A stretch of DNA of 64,000 nucleotides from BOG-1112 sp964611335 (GTDB lineage: Bacteria > Bdellovibrionota_B > Oligoflexia > Oligoflexales > Bog-1112): positions 744,001 through 808,000 of the forward strand of contig CAZSXR010000001.1 in the NCBI GenBank assembly GCA_964611335.1, in the 5' to 3' direction. Each line of letters opens with the position of its first letter. Positions within the stretch are counted from its first letter, which is position 1. Shown one piece after another: positions 7,672 through 15,576 of this stretch. The position numbers and the translations under genes are program-made. Below the pieces are notes generated by a model. That model saw only the letters and a list, made by a program, of their open reading frames with translations, had not been told where the DNA came from and did no database searches.

Positions 7672-8759
7672 CGTGTTTCTCTATCCAGAGTCAAAAATTG
7701 CCATACGATAATGATAGCAATCCATGCGTTAGCAAGCCAACCTGCGAAAAAGGGGTGCAGAGTTCCTGATGCACACAGAGCTTTGCTTGCACTCAGTATA
7801 AACCAATAACTCAAAGCTAGGGCGAGTGCCAGAAGCATGCTTCGTATCGTTTCGCTCGTTCTCTCTGTTCTGTATCCAAAACGCAGTCCTAGAAAGCTGA
7901 TCAGAAGCGCAGCAAAGGGATACCCAAATTTCATATGCCATGCGATGTGATAGCTGACGACATCGGATCTCTGTTGTCCGGTTTCCAAAACACGATTGAT
8001 TTCCCACAAACTCAATTCGAAAGGAGTGCGTCGATCAAACATCAGTCTTTTAGGCTCGATCGGTAGCTCCATTTTCAAATGAGAAAGAGAATGAGTTTGA
8101 GAAAGTCGATGTGCTTCGTCAAGTTCGAATATTTTGACTTGGGAAAGCATCCAATTTTTATCGGAAGGTGCATAGAGAGCCGTCTTTGCATTTATAATTT
8201 TAAACGGTGCGAAGTTTTCTTTAGAGACATAAAGAATCTTTACGGATTCCAAACTTTGTTTCACAGTATCGTAGGCTTTGAAATTCACAACGAAGTCGGG
8301 GGAACGTATCCAGTGAGCCCCTTCATTGATACCAGCATCCTCTCCTTCTATACGAACCTGTTTTATAAAGTGCGCCCTGCGTGTTGTATAAGGGATTACG
8401 AATTCACCAAGCAAAAAAGACGTAACACTCAGTATAAAACCTCCAACGACAAGAGGTGATATCAAACGCAAGGGGCTCATGCCTACTGCACGCATCGCAG
8501 TCGCTTCTCCTGAACGTGCAAGTAATATCATCACAACGACAGAGGCAACGAGCGATGCTATGGGAATTGCTTGGTAGAGTTCAAATGGGACTTGCAAGAG
8601 ATAGTATTCGATAAGGAGTTGAGCAGAAGGATTGTATTTTCCTAAATAAGCAGTCGTTTTTTGTATGAAATCAAAAAGTATGAAAAAAAATAAACAAAGA
8701 ACGAGTGTTCCACTTGTGAATCGAAAAAATTCTCGGAGCATATAACGGTAGAGGATCAT
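7668..8759 (-). CDS. lptG: LPS export permease of the LptF/LptG (YjgP/YjgQ) family
   Basis: Inner-membrane subunit of the Lpt machine that, with LptB, extracts lipopolysaccharide for transport to the outer membrane. There are six predicted membrane segments in the family arrangement: three N-terminal (about residues 15-35, 55-80, 95-120), a periplasmic beta-rich domain (about 130-265), and three C-terminal ones. LDRYIxxxF-like MILYRYMLREFFRF opens the protein, and SGEATAMRAVGMSPLRL is the conserved cytoplasmic coupling-helix region. It resembles LptG more than LptF. The start is uncertain: a GTG at 8769-8771 would add four residues and would use a GGGGGA that lies in the hup terminator stem; I prefer ATG at 8757-8759. 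It is coupled to the binding-protein gene downstream. Confidence 0.88.
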   Translation of the reverse strand: MILYRYMLREFFRFTSGTLVLCLFFFILFDFIQKTTAYLGKYNPSAQLLIEYYLLQVPFELYQAIPIASLVASVVVMILLARSGEATAMRAVGMSPLRLISPLVVGGFILSVTSFLLGEFVIPYTTRRAHFIKQVRIEGEDAGINEGAHWIRSPDFVVNFKAYDTVKQSLESVKILYVSKENFAPFKIINAKTALYAPSDKNWMLSQVKIFELDEAHRLSQTHSLSHLKMELPIEPKRLMFDRRTPFELSLWEINRVLETGQQRSDVVSYHIAWHMKFGYPFAALLISFLGLRFGYRTERTSETIRSMLLALALALSYWFILSASKALCASGTLHPFFAGWLANAWIAIIIVWQFLTLDRETR

Positions 8760-8774
8760 AAGTGAACACACTTG

Positions 8775-8807
8775 AAAAATCCCCCAACTTTATACAAGTA
8801 AGGGGGA
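8775..8807 (-). terminator. Terminator after the HU gene, touching the lptG start
   Basis: On the minus strand TCCCCC (8807-8802) pairs with GGGGGA (8785-8780) around a 16-nt loop, followed by five T residues (8779-8775). The GTG alternative start of lptG lies 4 bp further on and the ATG 16 bp further on. The right arm of the stem, GGGGGA, could also act as a Shine-Dalgarno sequence. Confidence 0.65.
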
Positions 8808-8828
8808 CTTATTTTTTGGGATTAAAGA

Positions 8829-9110
8829 CTATGGTTTTTGTTTGATATTTTCTTTAAGAGCAGCACCTGGGCGGAAAACAGGAACTACACGTGCTGGAAT
8901 CTTAATGCTTGCACCTGTTTGTGGATTGCGACCTGTGCGAGCTTTGCGTTTTGCTGTTGCAAAAGTTCCAAAACCTACAATTTTGACACCTTCTTTTCTC
9001 TTCATGTTCTTTGTGATTGTTGAGAGAAAAGCTGAAAGCCATCGTTCACTGTCTGCTTTGGTTTGTCCTGTTGTCTTAGACAGCGTCTCAACTAGTTCGG
9101 CTCGATTCAT
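8829..9110 (-). CDS. hup: HU/IHF-family nucleoid DNA-binding protein
   Basis: A 93-residue histone-like protein that bends DNA as a dimer. It has the typical N-terminal helices (MNRAELVETLSKTTGQTKADSERWL starts like all HU proteins), the GFGTF turn at about 47-51 and the beta-arm with GRNPQTGASIKIPAR, containing the intercalating proline in NPQTG, then VPVFRPGAALKENI. The length is standard. An AGGAGTG ribosome site precedes the ATG. A terminator follows at 8775-8807. About 300 bp upstream is free of genes and probably holds its promoter; a TATAAT-like hexamer is visible on the minus strand at 9253-9258. Confidence 0.95.
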   Translation of the reverse strand: MNRAELVETLSKTTGQTKADSERWLSAFLSTITKNMKRKEGVKIVGFGTFATAKRKARTGRNPQTGASIKIPARVVPVFRPGAALKENIKQKP

Positions 9111-9407
9111 TCGATCACTCCTAAAAAATTACTTTATTATAAAGATTTAGTTTAAAACCAAATCTCACAACAACCAAGCTTCTAAGATTCGGAAGTTCCT
9201 CTTTGCTCTCTATCTTATCTTTTACGGAAATGAGAACAAAGGTGTAATGATCATTATATGACAATAAACACTCGTGGATGCAAGTTGAATTGAGTGAGTC
9301 GTTACCTTGAACCAAGTTTCATCCCCGTGTTATCCTAAAAGGGAGGTGTAGCAATCGCTTCCTTTGTGTTTGCAAAACGTAATCAATGACGTTCTTTGGA
9401 GACAAAG

Positions 9408-9638
9408 GTGAAAATCGTAAAAGTTATAAAGTCTGCTCGTGGTGCAACGGAAGAAGAAATTAAAAGTTTCATCTACAAGAATTTCTCACAAGAGATGATT
9501 AGAGGTCTTGAATATGATGATCCCAAGACCATTATGAGAGCTTTGAAGATGTTCGGATTGGATCCGAACCTGGCTTCTCATAATGATGGAAAAGATGAGA
9601 AAACTCAGGGTCTTATAAAGAAATCCGGTTCGGAATAA
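9408..9638 (+). CDS. Small hypothetical protein
   Basis: Not recognised. The 76-residue product is charged and probably helical (ATEEEIKSFIYKNFSQEMIRG and DDPKTIMRALKMFGLDPNLAS), without signal peptide or membrane segment. The start is taken as GTG 9408, because TTGGAG lies at optimal distance (6 nt) upstream; a TTG at 9396 would place the Shine-Dalgarno inside the coding region. It converges with fadA, 10 bp away. A regulator- or adaptor-like helical protein is possible but nothing in the sequence names one. Confidence 0.6.
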   Translation: MKIVKVIKSARGATEEEIKSFIYKNFSQEMIRGLEYDDPKTIMRALKMFGLDPNLASHNDGKDEKTQGLIKKSGSE

Positions 9639-9648
9639 GGGGCCTCAC

Positions 9649-10818
9649 TTAGTTCAGTCTTTCTATAACGGTTGCGATCCCCTGACCGCCTCCAATGCAC
9701 ATGGTTGCGACACCCCATCTTCGACTGGGGTCTTTTCTCATTGTGTGCACAAGGCTACCTATAATTCTAGCGCCGGAACATCCTAGGGGATGACCCAGCG
9801 CAATAGCACCACCATGCACGTTAACTTTCGTTTCACTGTGCTCGATTAATTTCCATTCTTTCAAAACAGAAAGTGACTGTGCGGCAAATGCTTCGTTCAC
9901 TTCGAAAAGATCGATGTCTGAAAGTTTGAGAGCTGCGCGAGCAAGGGCTTTCTTCACTGCGGGTACAGGACCGAGTCCCATGATGGAAGGTTCCAGCCCT
10001 GCGCTTGCCATACTGCGTATGCGAGCTAGAGGTGTGCAGTTCAATTCTTTTGCGCGTTCTTCCGACATTACAAGCAAACACGAAGCCCCATCAGAGATCG
10101 CTGAAGAATTGCCTGCAGTCACTGTTCCTGAACGAGGATCAAATACAGGCGGAAGTTGCGCTAGGGCCTCTAAGGAAGTTTCTGCACGTATCACTTCGTC
10201 ATAGTCAAAAACTTGCAAGCGACCTTCAGCATCATGGCCTTCCATGGCGACGATCTCGTCTTTAAAAGCACCTGTTTCTCTTGCTTTTGCAGCATTGCGA
10301 TGAGAACGCAGTGCAAAGCGATCTTGTTCTTCGCGTGTAACTTTGTACATGCGAGCAAGAAGTTCCGCAGTCAGACCCATCATGTTCGATGCTTTTGCAT
10401 AATACAAAGAGCCCTGTGGATTGGGATCAGCTCCGTGCTCCATAGGAATATGTCCCATGTGTTCGACGCCTCCGCAGAGAAAGATGTCTCCTTGATTTGC
10501 CATGATAGACGTCGCTGCGATATGCAGTGCACTCATGGAGGAACCACAATTTCTATTGATGGTTTGAGCACTCACATTCAATGGGATGGAGCTTTGCAAG
10601 CAGATCGTACGTGCAATGTTGTAACCCTGTTCTAGAGTTTGTTGTACGCAACCGAAAATGACATCTTCGATCTCTTTCGGATCTATTTGAGGATTGCGTA
10701 TGAGAAGTTTGTCGATCATGTCTGCTGCTAAATTGTCAGCACGTCGGTTACGAAAGATTCCACCTTTTGATCGTCCCATGGGAGTTCGTACAGCATCTAC
10801 TATGACTACGTTTTTCAT
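9649..10818 (-). CDS. fadA: Acetyl-CoA acyltransferase (3-ketoacyl-CoA thiolase)
   Basis: Beta subunit of the fatty-acid oxidation complex, cleaving 3-ketoacyl-CoA to acetyl-CoA and a shortened acyl-CoA. The nucleophile is Cys91 in NRNCGSSMSALH; the second active-site motifs GGAIALGHPLGCSGAR (His) and MCIGGGQG (Cys) lie near the C-terminus. At 389 residues it matches the family. An in-frame ATG 29 codons upstream would reach into the intergenic hairpin; I chose ATG 10816-10818 because GAGGAG lies 9 nt before it and the protein then begins MKNVVIVDAVRTPMG like other thiolases. It follows fadB on the same strand and both very likely form one operon. Confidence 0.95.
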   Translation of the reverse strand: MKNVVIVDAVRTPMGRSKGGIFRNRRADNLAADMIDKLLIRNPQIDPKEIEDVIFGCVQQTLEQGYNIARTICLQSSIPLNVSAQTINRNCGSSMSALHIAATSIMANQGDIFLCGGVEHMGHIPMEHGADPNPQGSLYYAKASNMMGLTAELLARMYKVTREEQDRFALRSHRNAAKARETGAFKDEIVAMEGHDAEGRLQVFDYDEVIRAETSLEALAQLPPVFDPRSGTVTAGNSSAISDGASCLLVMSEERAKELNCTPLARIRSMASAGLEPSIMGLGPVPAVKKALARAALKLSDIDLFEVNEAFAAQSLSVLKEWKLIEHSETKVNVHGGAIALGHPLGCSGARIIGSLVHTMRKDPSRRWGVATMCIGGGQGIATVIERLN

Positions 10819-10873
10819 ATATTTTATCTCCTCATCTTTACTAAGACACATAGTCTTGTGATCGAATATAGTC

Positions 10874-10905
10874 TTGGAGGAGCGACGGTTCCCTCGCCCC
10901 TCCAA
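10874..10905 (-). other. Strong hairpin between fadB and fadA
   Basis: A 12-bp inverted repeat (plus strand TTGGAGGAGCGA at 10874-10885 and TCGCCCCTCCAA at 10894-10905, one non-Watson-Crick position that is a G-U pair in the minus-strand transcript) encloses an 8-nt loop. No U-run follows, so it is not a classic terminator; an mRNA-stability or processing element separating fadB from fadA is more likely. Confidence 0.6.
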
Positions 10906-10926
10906 AGCTCCCTCTCCCTAATTTTT

Positions 10927-13038
10927 TTATTGTGGCATTTCATAAGCTTTACCGAGTGAACGGAACTGCCCAGCTCTCTTCGAAAACGCTTCAAGACCGT
11001 AAGAATCGAGATACTTCATTGCACCACCTAAGAAGGGAGGAAAGCCAATTCCGTTGATCAATGCAAGATCGAGTTCCTGTGGTGACGACACAATTCCTTC
11101 CTTCAAACAGAGAAGACTTTCATTCACAAGAGGAATCATCAAACGATCAATGATGTCTTCTTTGCTGAGTGATTTTTTTTCTTTAGTAAATGAAGATAAA
11201 AATGCGTCTAATGTTGCATCAGGAGTTTTTTGCAGTCTTCCCTTTTTATCTATAGAGTAACGGTAAAATCCTAATTGTGATTTTTGACCCAAACGTTTTT
11301 CCTGATTCATGCGTTCCAAAATCGAAGCATTATCGAGTGGCATCCGATCTGGAAAGCCTTCTTTCATAATTTTCTGTGCATGAAACGCAGTATCATTTCC
11401 AATCACATCCAACAGATAAGCAGGACCCATAGGCCAACCAAAAGATTCCATCACCTTGTCTATTTCATAAGGATGTACACCCTCACCCACAAGTATGAAA
11501 AAACCCCAAAAATAAGGGAAAAGCACACGGTTTACTAAAAAACCAGGGCAGTCGTTGACGACGACGGGGACCTTACCCATTTGCAAGGCATACTGAACAA
11601 CAGTACCGATCGTTTGCTCACTTGTTTTCGGTGCGCGAATCACTTCGACCAAAGGCATTTTCGGAACAGGATTGAAAAAATGCATACCGCAAAAATTTTC
11701 AGGTTCACTTGCAGCGCTAGAAAGTTTTTCTATAGAAAGTGTAGAGGTATTGCTTGCAATCACGGTTCCTCTTTTCACTTGTGAGGAGAGTTCACCGATC
11801 ACTTTGCGTTTGATATTTTCATTTTCAACAACCGCCTCAATTACCAAGTCTACATTCTGAAAATCACCATAGGACATAGTCGGAGTGATAGCGCTCAAAA
11901 CGCGGGACATCGTTGCGACATCCATTTTTTTACGTTCGACTTGTTTGCTTAAAAGGGTAGCAGCTTCACCCATTCCTTTTTCCAAAGCAGCAGGCTGCAC
12001 ATCTTTCATCAAAATAGGAACACCTTTGCTTGCAGACTGGTAGGCAATGCCTCCACCCATAATTCCTGCACCCAAAACAGCAGCGTGCTTAACAGGCTTT
12101 CCTTTTTGTGTGAAAGTTTTGACGTGTTTTTTATTGTATTGGTCTGCGAGAAAAATACTGATTAAGCTTTCGGCGGTTCTTGTTTTTGTCAGGCCTGCGA
12201 AATGTTTGCGTTCTACTGCGAGTGCCTGGTCTCTGCTCATTTCAGCAGTGCTGTCTATAACCTGTATAGCTTCCATCGGTGCAGGATAGTGTTTGCCTGC
12301 TAAAGCGCCGACGAAAGCTTTGGACGTTTCAATGGCCATCTGCTTTTCAATTGGGGACCTAAATTTGAGTGGGGATGTTTTGAGAGTTCTGCGTTTTTCC
12401 CACGAAAGTTTTCCTGAATACGCGTCTTCTACAAGTTTGTATGCTGCATCTTTCAACTGTGCAGGATCTACGACGGCGTCTATAGCACCGACGCGCAGTG
12501 CGTCTTTCACATCCCATGTATTGCCACCTGCAATCCATTCTATCGCATTGTCTGTGCCGATAAGACGTGGCAAGCGAATGCATCCTCCCCAGCCAGGAAT
12601 GATTCCGAGTTTGGTTTCGGGAAGACCCACTTTCGCCTGAGAGCTTGCAATACGGTAAGAGGTCGACAAGGCAAGTTCCATCCCTCCGCCAAGACAAAAG
12701 CCGTGTATAGCTGCGACTGTGGGAAAGGGAAGATCTTCGATGTCGTTGAAAAGTTGGTGTGTTTTTTCTAACCAGGGTTCTACATTTCCTCTTTTGAAAA
12801 AAGAAAGGAACTCGGTGATGTCGGCTCCGACAATGAAAGCATCTTTTGCAGTGGTGAAGACGAGGCCGTGGAGGCCCTTTTCTTTGTGAACTGCGTTCAC
12901 ACATGCACGTAAGTCTTCTAAAGTTGCTGCATCGAATTTGTTTACGGAAGAGGAGGGGTTGTTGAACTGAATGTTTGCGATGTCTTTATCGCGGAAACAG
13001 AGGACGCTGTTGCCTTGGAACAAAGATTTTTCTGCCAT
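10927..13038 (-). CDS. fadB: Multifunctional enoyl-CoA hydratase / 3-hydroxyacyl-CoA dehydrogenase
   Basis: Alpha subunit of the aerobic beta-oxidation complex. The N-terminal crotonase domain (about residues 15-200) carries GFCLGGGMELAL and ETKLGIIPGWGG with the catalytic glutamates; the middle NAD-binding domain (about 320-500) has the GAGIMGGG dinucleotide motif, SNTSTLSIEKL and GMHFFNPVPKMPLVE with the catalytic histidine; the C-terminal domain ends with FPPFLGGAMKYLDS. At 703 residues it is slightly shorter than E. coli FadB and much closer to FadB than FadJ. The start is ATG 13036-13038 (MAEKSLFQ); a longer reading by 21 codons has no family resemblance. It heads the fadB-fadA operon and is divergent from the coiled-coil gene. 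Confidence 0.95.
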   Translation of the reverse strand: MAEKSLFQGNSVLCFRDKDIANIQFNNPSSSVNKFDAATLEDLRACVNAVHKEKGLHGLVFTTAKDAFIVGADITEFLSFFKRGNVEPWLEKTHQLFNDIEDLPFPTVAAIHGFCLGGGMELALSTSYRIASSQAKVGLPETKLGIIPGWGGCIRLPRLIGTDNAIEWIAGGNTWDVKDALRVGAIDAVVDPAQLKDAAYKLVEDAYSGKLSWEKRRTLKTSPLKFRSPIEKQMAIETSKAFVGALAGKHYPAPMEAIQVIDSTAEMSRDQALAVERKHFAGLTKTRTAESLISIFLADQYNKKHVKTFTQKGKPVKHAAVLGAGIMGGGIAYQSASKGVPILMKDVQPAALEKGMGEAATLLSKQVERKKMDVATMSRVLSAITPTMSYGDFQNVDLVIEAVVENENIKRKVIGELSSQVKRGTVIASNTSTLSIEKLSSAASEPENFCGMHFFNPVPKMPLVEVIRAPKTSEQTIGTVVQYALQMGKVPVVVNDCPGFLVNRVLFPYFWGFFILVGEGVHPYEIDKVMESFGWPMGPAYLLDVIGNDTAFHAQKIMKEGFPDRMPLDNASILERMNQEKRLGQKSQLGFYRYSIDKKGRLQKTPDATLDAFLSSFTKEKKSLSKEDIIDRLMIPLVNESLLCLKEGIVSSPQELDLALINGIGFPPFLGGAMKYLDSYGLEAFSKRAGQFRSLGKAYEMPQ

Positions 13039-13156
13039 ATAAAACACCCTTCGTTTGAGAATGACGATTTCCTTCGCAGAAGAAGGCCCGAGTCTATACA
13101 ATTTTTTTTATTCTGGTAAGAAGATACAGAAGGCCCTTAACTACAAAGGAGATGTT

Positions 13157-14014
13157 ATGAACTCACAACTCATTGCTAGCGCTGGATATGGCATTGCATT
13201 GGCGGCAGCGTTTATTGGTTTTTATTTCTGGAGACGATCGGGTTTGCTCAGTTTGCAATTGGAAACGTTGCAAAAAACACTCGGTCAGGAAAAAACAAGT
13301 CATGCAAAGCGTGCAGAGAAAATAAGCAGTCTTGAAGCACAGCTTCTTGCAAAAGACAAAGAATTGCATAATAGAATTCGTGAACGTGCGGATTTGGAAA
13401 AGAATCGTGAACTTCTCGCGAAAGAACTTTCTCAAACGCAGAAACTTTTGAAAGACTCCGTTCAAAGTACAGAAAACCAAGTAGAACATTACAAAACACA
13501 GTGTGAGACTTTGCTTGTACAGATTCGTGAATTGGATCTTGAAAATACGCAGCTCAAAAAATCTACACAGGAAGCCTTGATCGAGAAGGAAACAAAACTT
13601 GCACGTCATGCTGCGTCCGCAGGAGAAGAGACAAAGAAAGTTCAGAATCTCGAAGCTCAACTCAAACAGGTCCAAACACGTTTGCTTGAAGTTCAAAAAG
13701 AACATAGCGAAAGCATGGAATTTATGAACCGGCTCAAACGTAAGACTTATCAGTCCGATCACCTTTACAAAACCATACGTGGTCAGAAAGAGATGTTAGA
13801 AGAGCGATTGGAGAACTGGGAGAAAGCTTTACGTTTATTGTCTCTGTGGGTTTTGAATGACAGAAAGAAAACGATTTCTCCGAATGCCAGTTTGGGTGAG
13901 ATTGTTTCTGCTGCATTGGACTGTTCGAAGCAAGGGCCTTTGATGTGTGATGACATCGATCTTTCTGTTGAAAATAATGCTCCTGCTCACATTGAGGGAG
14001 CAGCGAGTGTCTGA
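13157..14014 (+). CDS. Membrane-anchored coiled-coil protein
   Basis: A 285-residue protein with one N-terminal transmembrane segment (about residues 6-24, IASAGYGIALAAAFIGFYF) and then a long, nearly uninterrupted coiled coil (about 30-235) rich in Leu, Lys, Glu and Gln heptads. A short globular tail follows (LRLLSLWVLNDRKKT). It resembles the front half of RmuC but has no nuclease domain, so RmuC is not claimed. ATG 13157 has AAGGAG upstream; a longer reading would start inside the fadB promoter region. Its last 8 bp overlap the start of trmH, so the two are translationally coupled, although no functional link is known. Confidence 0.8.
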   Translation: MNSQLIASAGYGIALAAAFIGFYFWRRSGLLSLQLETLQKTLGQEKTSHAKRAEKISSLEAQLLAKDKELHNRIRERADLEKNRELLAKELSQTQKLLKDSVQSTENQVEHYKTQCETLLVQIRELDLENTQLKKSTQEALIEKETKLARHAASAGEETKKVQNLEAQLKQVQTRLLEVQKEHSESMEFMNRLKRKTYQSDHLYKTIRGQKEMLEERLENWEKALRLLSLWVLNDRKKTISPNASLGEIVSAALDCSKQGPLMCDDIDLSVENNAPAHIEGAASV

Positions 14015-14633
14015 TCTTTGGGAACGTTACTCTTCACAATTAACAGCAGAACGTAAAAGAAGAATGGAACTTACCGCAAGTTTGCGAACGAATCGTTTGC
14101 GATTGGTTCTGCAGGATGTTCATCATCCTCATAATGTGTCTGCATGTTTGCGATCTGCGGAAGCTTTTGGAATACAGAATGTGCATGTGATCAACCGAGG
14201 AGAACCTTTCAAAGCAAGCTCTGTTGCGAAAGGTGTAGATCGTTGGTTGCATATCAATAAACACACCGACATTGAAAGCTGTGTTCATGAATTGCGGAAG
14301 CAATCTTTCAAAATTGCTTCCGCAATGCCGAATCCTACAAATTGTACAAGTTTGTATGAACTTCCTTTGGATCAGCCTCTTGCTCTTGTTTTTGGAAATG
14401 AACATGAGGGGATGTCGGAAGATTTTAAACCTCATGTCGATTACTTTTTTACCATTCCTATGTATGGGATGGTGGAGAGTATGAATATCTCTGTATGTGC
14501 TGCCATTACAATGCATGATTTGCGACAGAGGGGGATGAAGATGTGGGCTGATAAATTTGTATTGGATGAAGTGGAGAAGAGGAAACTGCTTAGCAAGTGG
14601 ATGGCAGATCAGTTTCCGAATCTTGTGAACTAA
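14007..14633 (+). CDS. trmH: SpoU/TrmH-family RNA 2'-O-ribose methyltransferase
   Basis: A SPOUT enzyme using S-adenosylmethionine to methylate the ribose 2'-hydroxyl, most likely of guanosine 18 in tRNA. The three SpoU motifs are clear: LQDVHHPHNVSACLRSAEAFG (motif 1, with Asn and Arg), ALVFGNEHEGMS (motif 2) and IPMYGMVESMNISVCAAI (motif 3). At 208 residues it fits TrmH, which has a C-terminal helix but no large extra domain. The start is GTG 14007, with GAGGGAG 6 nt upstream, overlapping the stop of the coiled-coil gene; upstream ATGs in this frame lie inside that gene. It converges with the next gene, 6 bp away. Confidence 0.93.
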   Translation: MSDLWERYSSQLTAERKRRMELTASLRTNRLRLVLQDVHHPHNVSACLRSAEAFGIQNVHVINRGEPFKASSVAKGVDRWLHINKHTDIESCVHELRKQSFKIASAMPNPTNCTSLYELPLDQPLALVFGNEHEGMSEDFKPHVDYFFTIPMYGMVESMNISVCAAITMHDLRQRGMKMWADKFVLDEVEKRKLLSKWMADQFPNLVN

Positions 14634-14639
14634 TTTTTA

Positions 14640-15434
14640 TTAAAGAAGTACGAAGAGGTCTTTGCTTAGATCTTCTTCGACCTTTCTAGTTCTTTCTCTT
14701 TTTGGCTTTTGAGCAGGACTTTCTCTTCTTTCAAAATGAAGATTATTGCGCTTAATGATGTCTTCTCTGTCCTCGTGGTCTATAGCTAAACTTTTTTGTG
14801 CATAAAGTTCGTTAAGAAGGCTTTTCATTTTTTCATATTTTTCAATGTAGTGAGAATCTCTTTCATTTGCGAATAAAACGTCGAGCCTGTTTCTCAGATC
14901 TCGGAATGCTTTAATCAAAGATTTAAAATCTGTGAAGCTTGATTTTTTAAATCCATGGATTTCATTTTTTAATCTCTGTACTTTCGATGAAAAAAATTCA
15001 GATTCTTCTTCCGATGAAGTGCTCTCGACTGAGGGGCTTGAGCTTTGTTTTTCAAGAGTATGAAGGGTAGGACCAAGACTCAATGGTTCACACGGATCAA
15101 ATAAACTAGGTAAAACACTCGGGGTTGAAAATGAGTGCAATTTGTCGAAGTCTTGCTTGTTTGCGTTATGCAATTGCGAAAAACGACTTACACGTAGACG
15201 TGTGCGTTTTACAGATTTTACAGGCTTCATAGCATTTAAAAATTCTTTTATTGCAAGATATCCAAGGCCAAAAGTTGTGCTAATAACAATGGTGGCACTT
15301 GTATAATAAGAACTTTCGTTGTCTTCTGTATCAGAACTTTCAACTTCTGGGTGTTCTGTTTCAACATTTGCAAAACTTGTTAGAGATGCAAAGGACAAAG
15401 ATAGGATAAGTAAAAGATGGGGCAAAGTTTTCAT
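14640..15434 (-). CDS. Exported hypothetical protein with one internal membrane segment
   Basis: Not recognised. The 264-residue product has a signal peptide (residues 1-22, cleavage after SFANV), an acidic Glu/Ser-rich stretch (about 24-42), a hydrophobic segment (about 44-66) and then a basic region (KPVKSVKRTRLRVSRF). The second half is charged and helical, ending in an Arg/Lys-rich tail (KPKRERTRKVEEDLSK). The order suggests a membrane protein with a long soluble C-terminal domain. AAGGAA precedes the ATG. A hairpin (CGCAC/GTGCG, 15449-15471) lies in its leader region. It stands alone, with its own upstream gap. Confidence 0.6.
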   Translation of the reverse strand: MKTLPHLLLILSLSFASLTSFANVETEHPEVESSDTEDNESSYYTSATIVISTTFGLGYLAIKEFLNAMKPVKSVKRTRLRVSRFSQLHNANKQDFDKLHSFSTPSVLPSLFDPCEPLSLGPTLHTLEKQSSSPSVESTSSEEESEFFSSKVQRLKNEIHGFKKSSFTDFKSLIKAFRDLRNRLDVLFANERDSHYIEKYEKMKSLLNELYAQKSLAIDHEDREDIIKRNNLHFERRESPAQKPKRERTRKVEEDLSKDLFVLL

Positions 15435-15576
15435 AAAATTTCCTTATTCGCACACTTCGGGTACGAGTGCGGTACTAGTGAAATGAAACGGATGATGGTG
15501 CAGGCTATAGAATTTTATATCGAGTATTGCAATAGGTTTTTAAATGGCGGTAAATAAAGATAGCTTTACTTTTATT

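Noticed and set aside
12359..12904. Arginine-rich minus-strand frame of 181 residues
   Set aside because: Entirely within fadB in another frame, with arginine/serine-rich composition typical of shadow frames.
13163..13762. 199-residue minus-strand frame, Phe/Cys-rich
   Set aside because: Antisense to the coiled-coil gene; its composition mirrors Lys/Glu codons and it lacks family features.
13157..14014. Coiled-coil protein as RmuC
   Set aside because: It has the membrane anchor and coiled coil but no RmuC nuclease domain.
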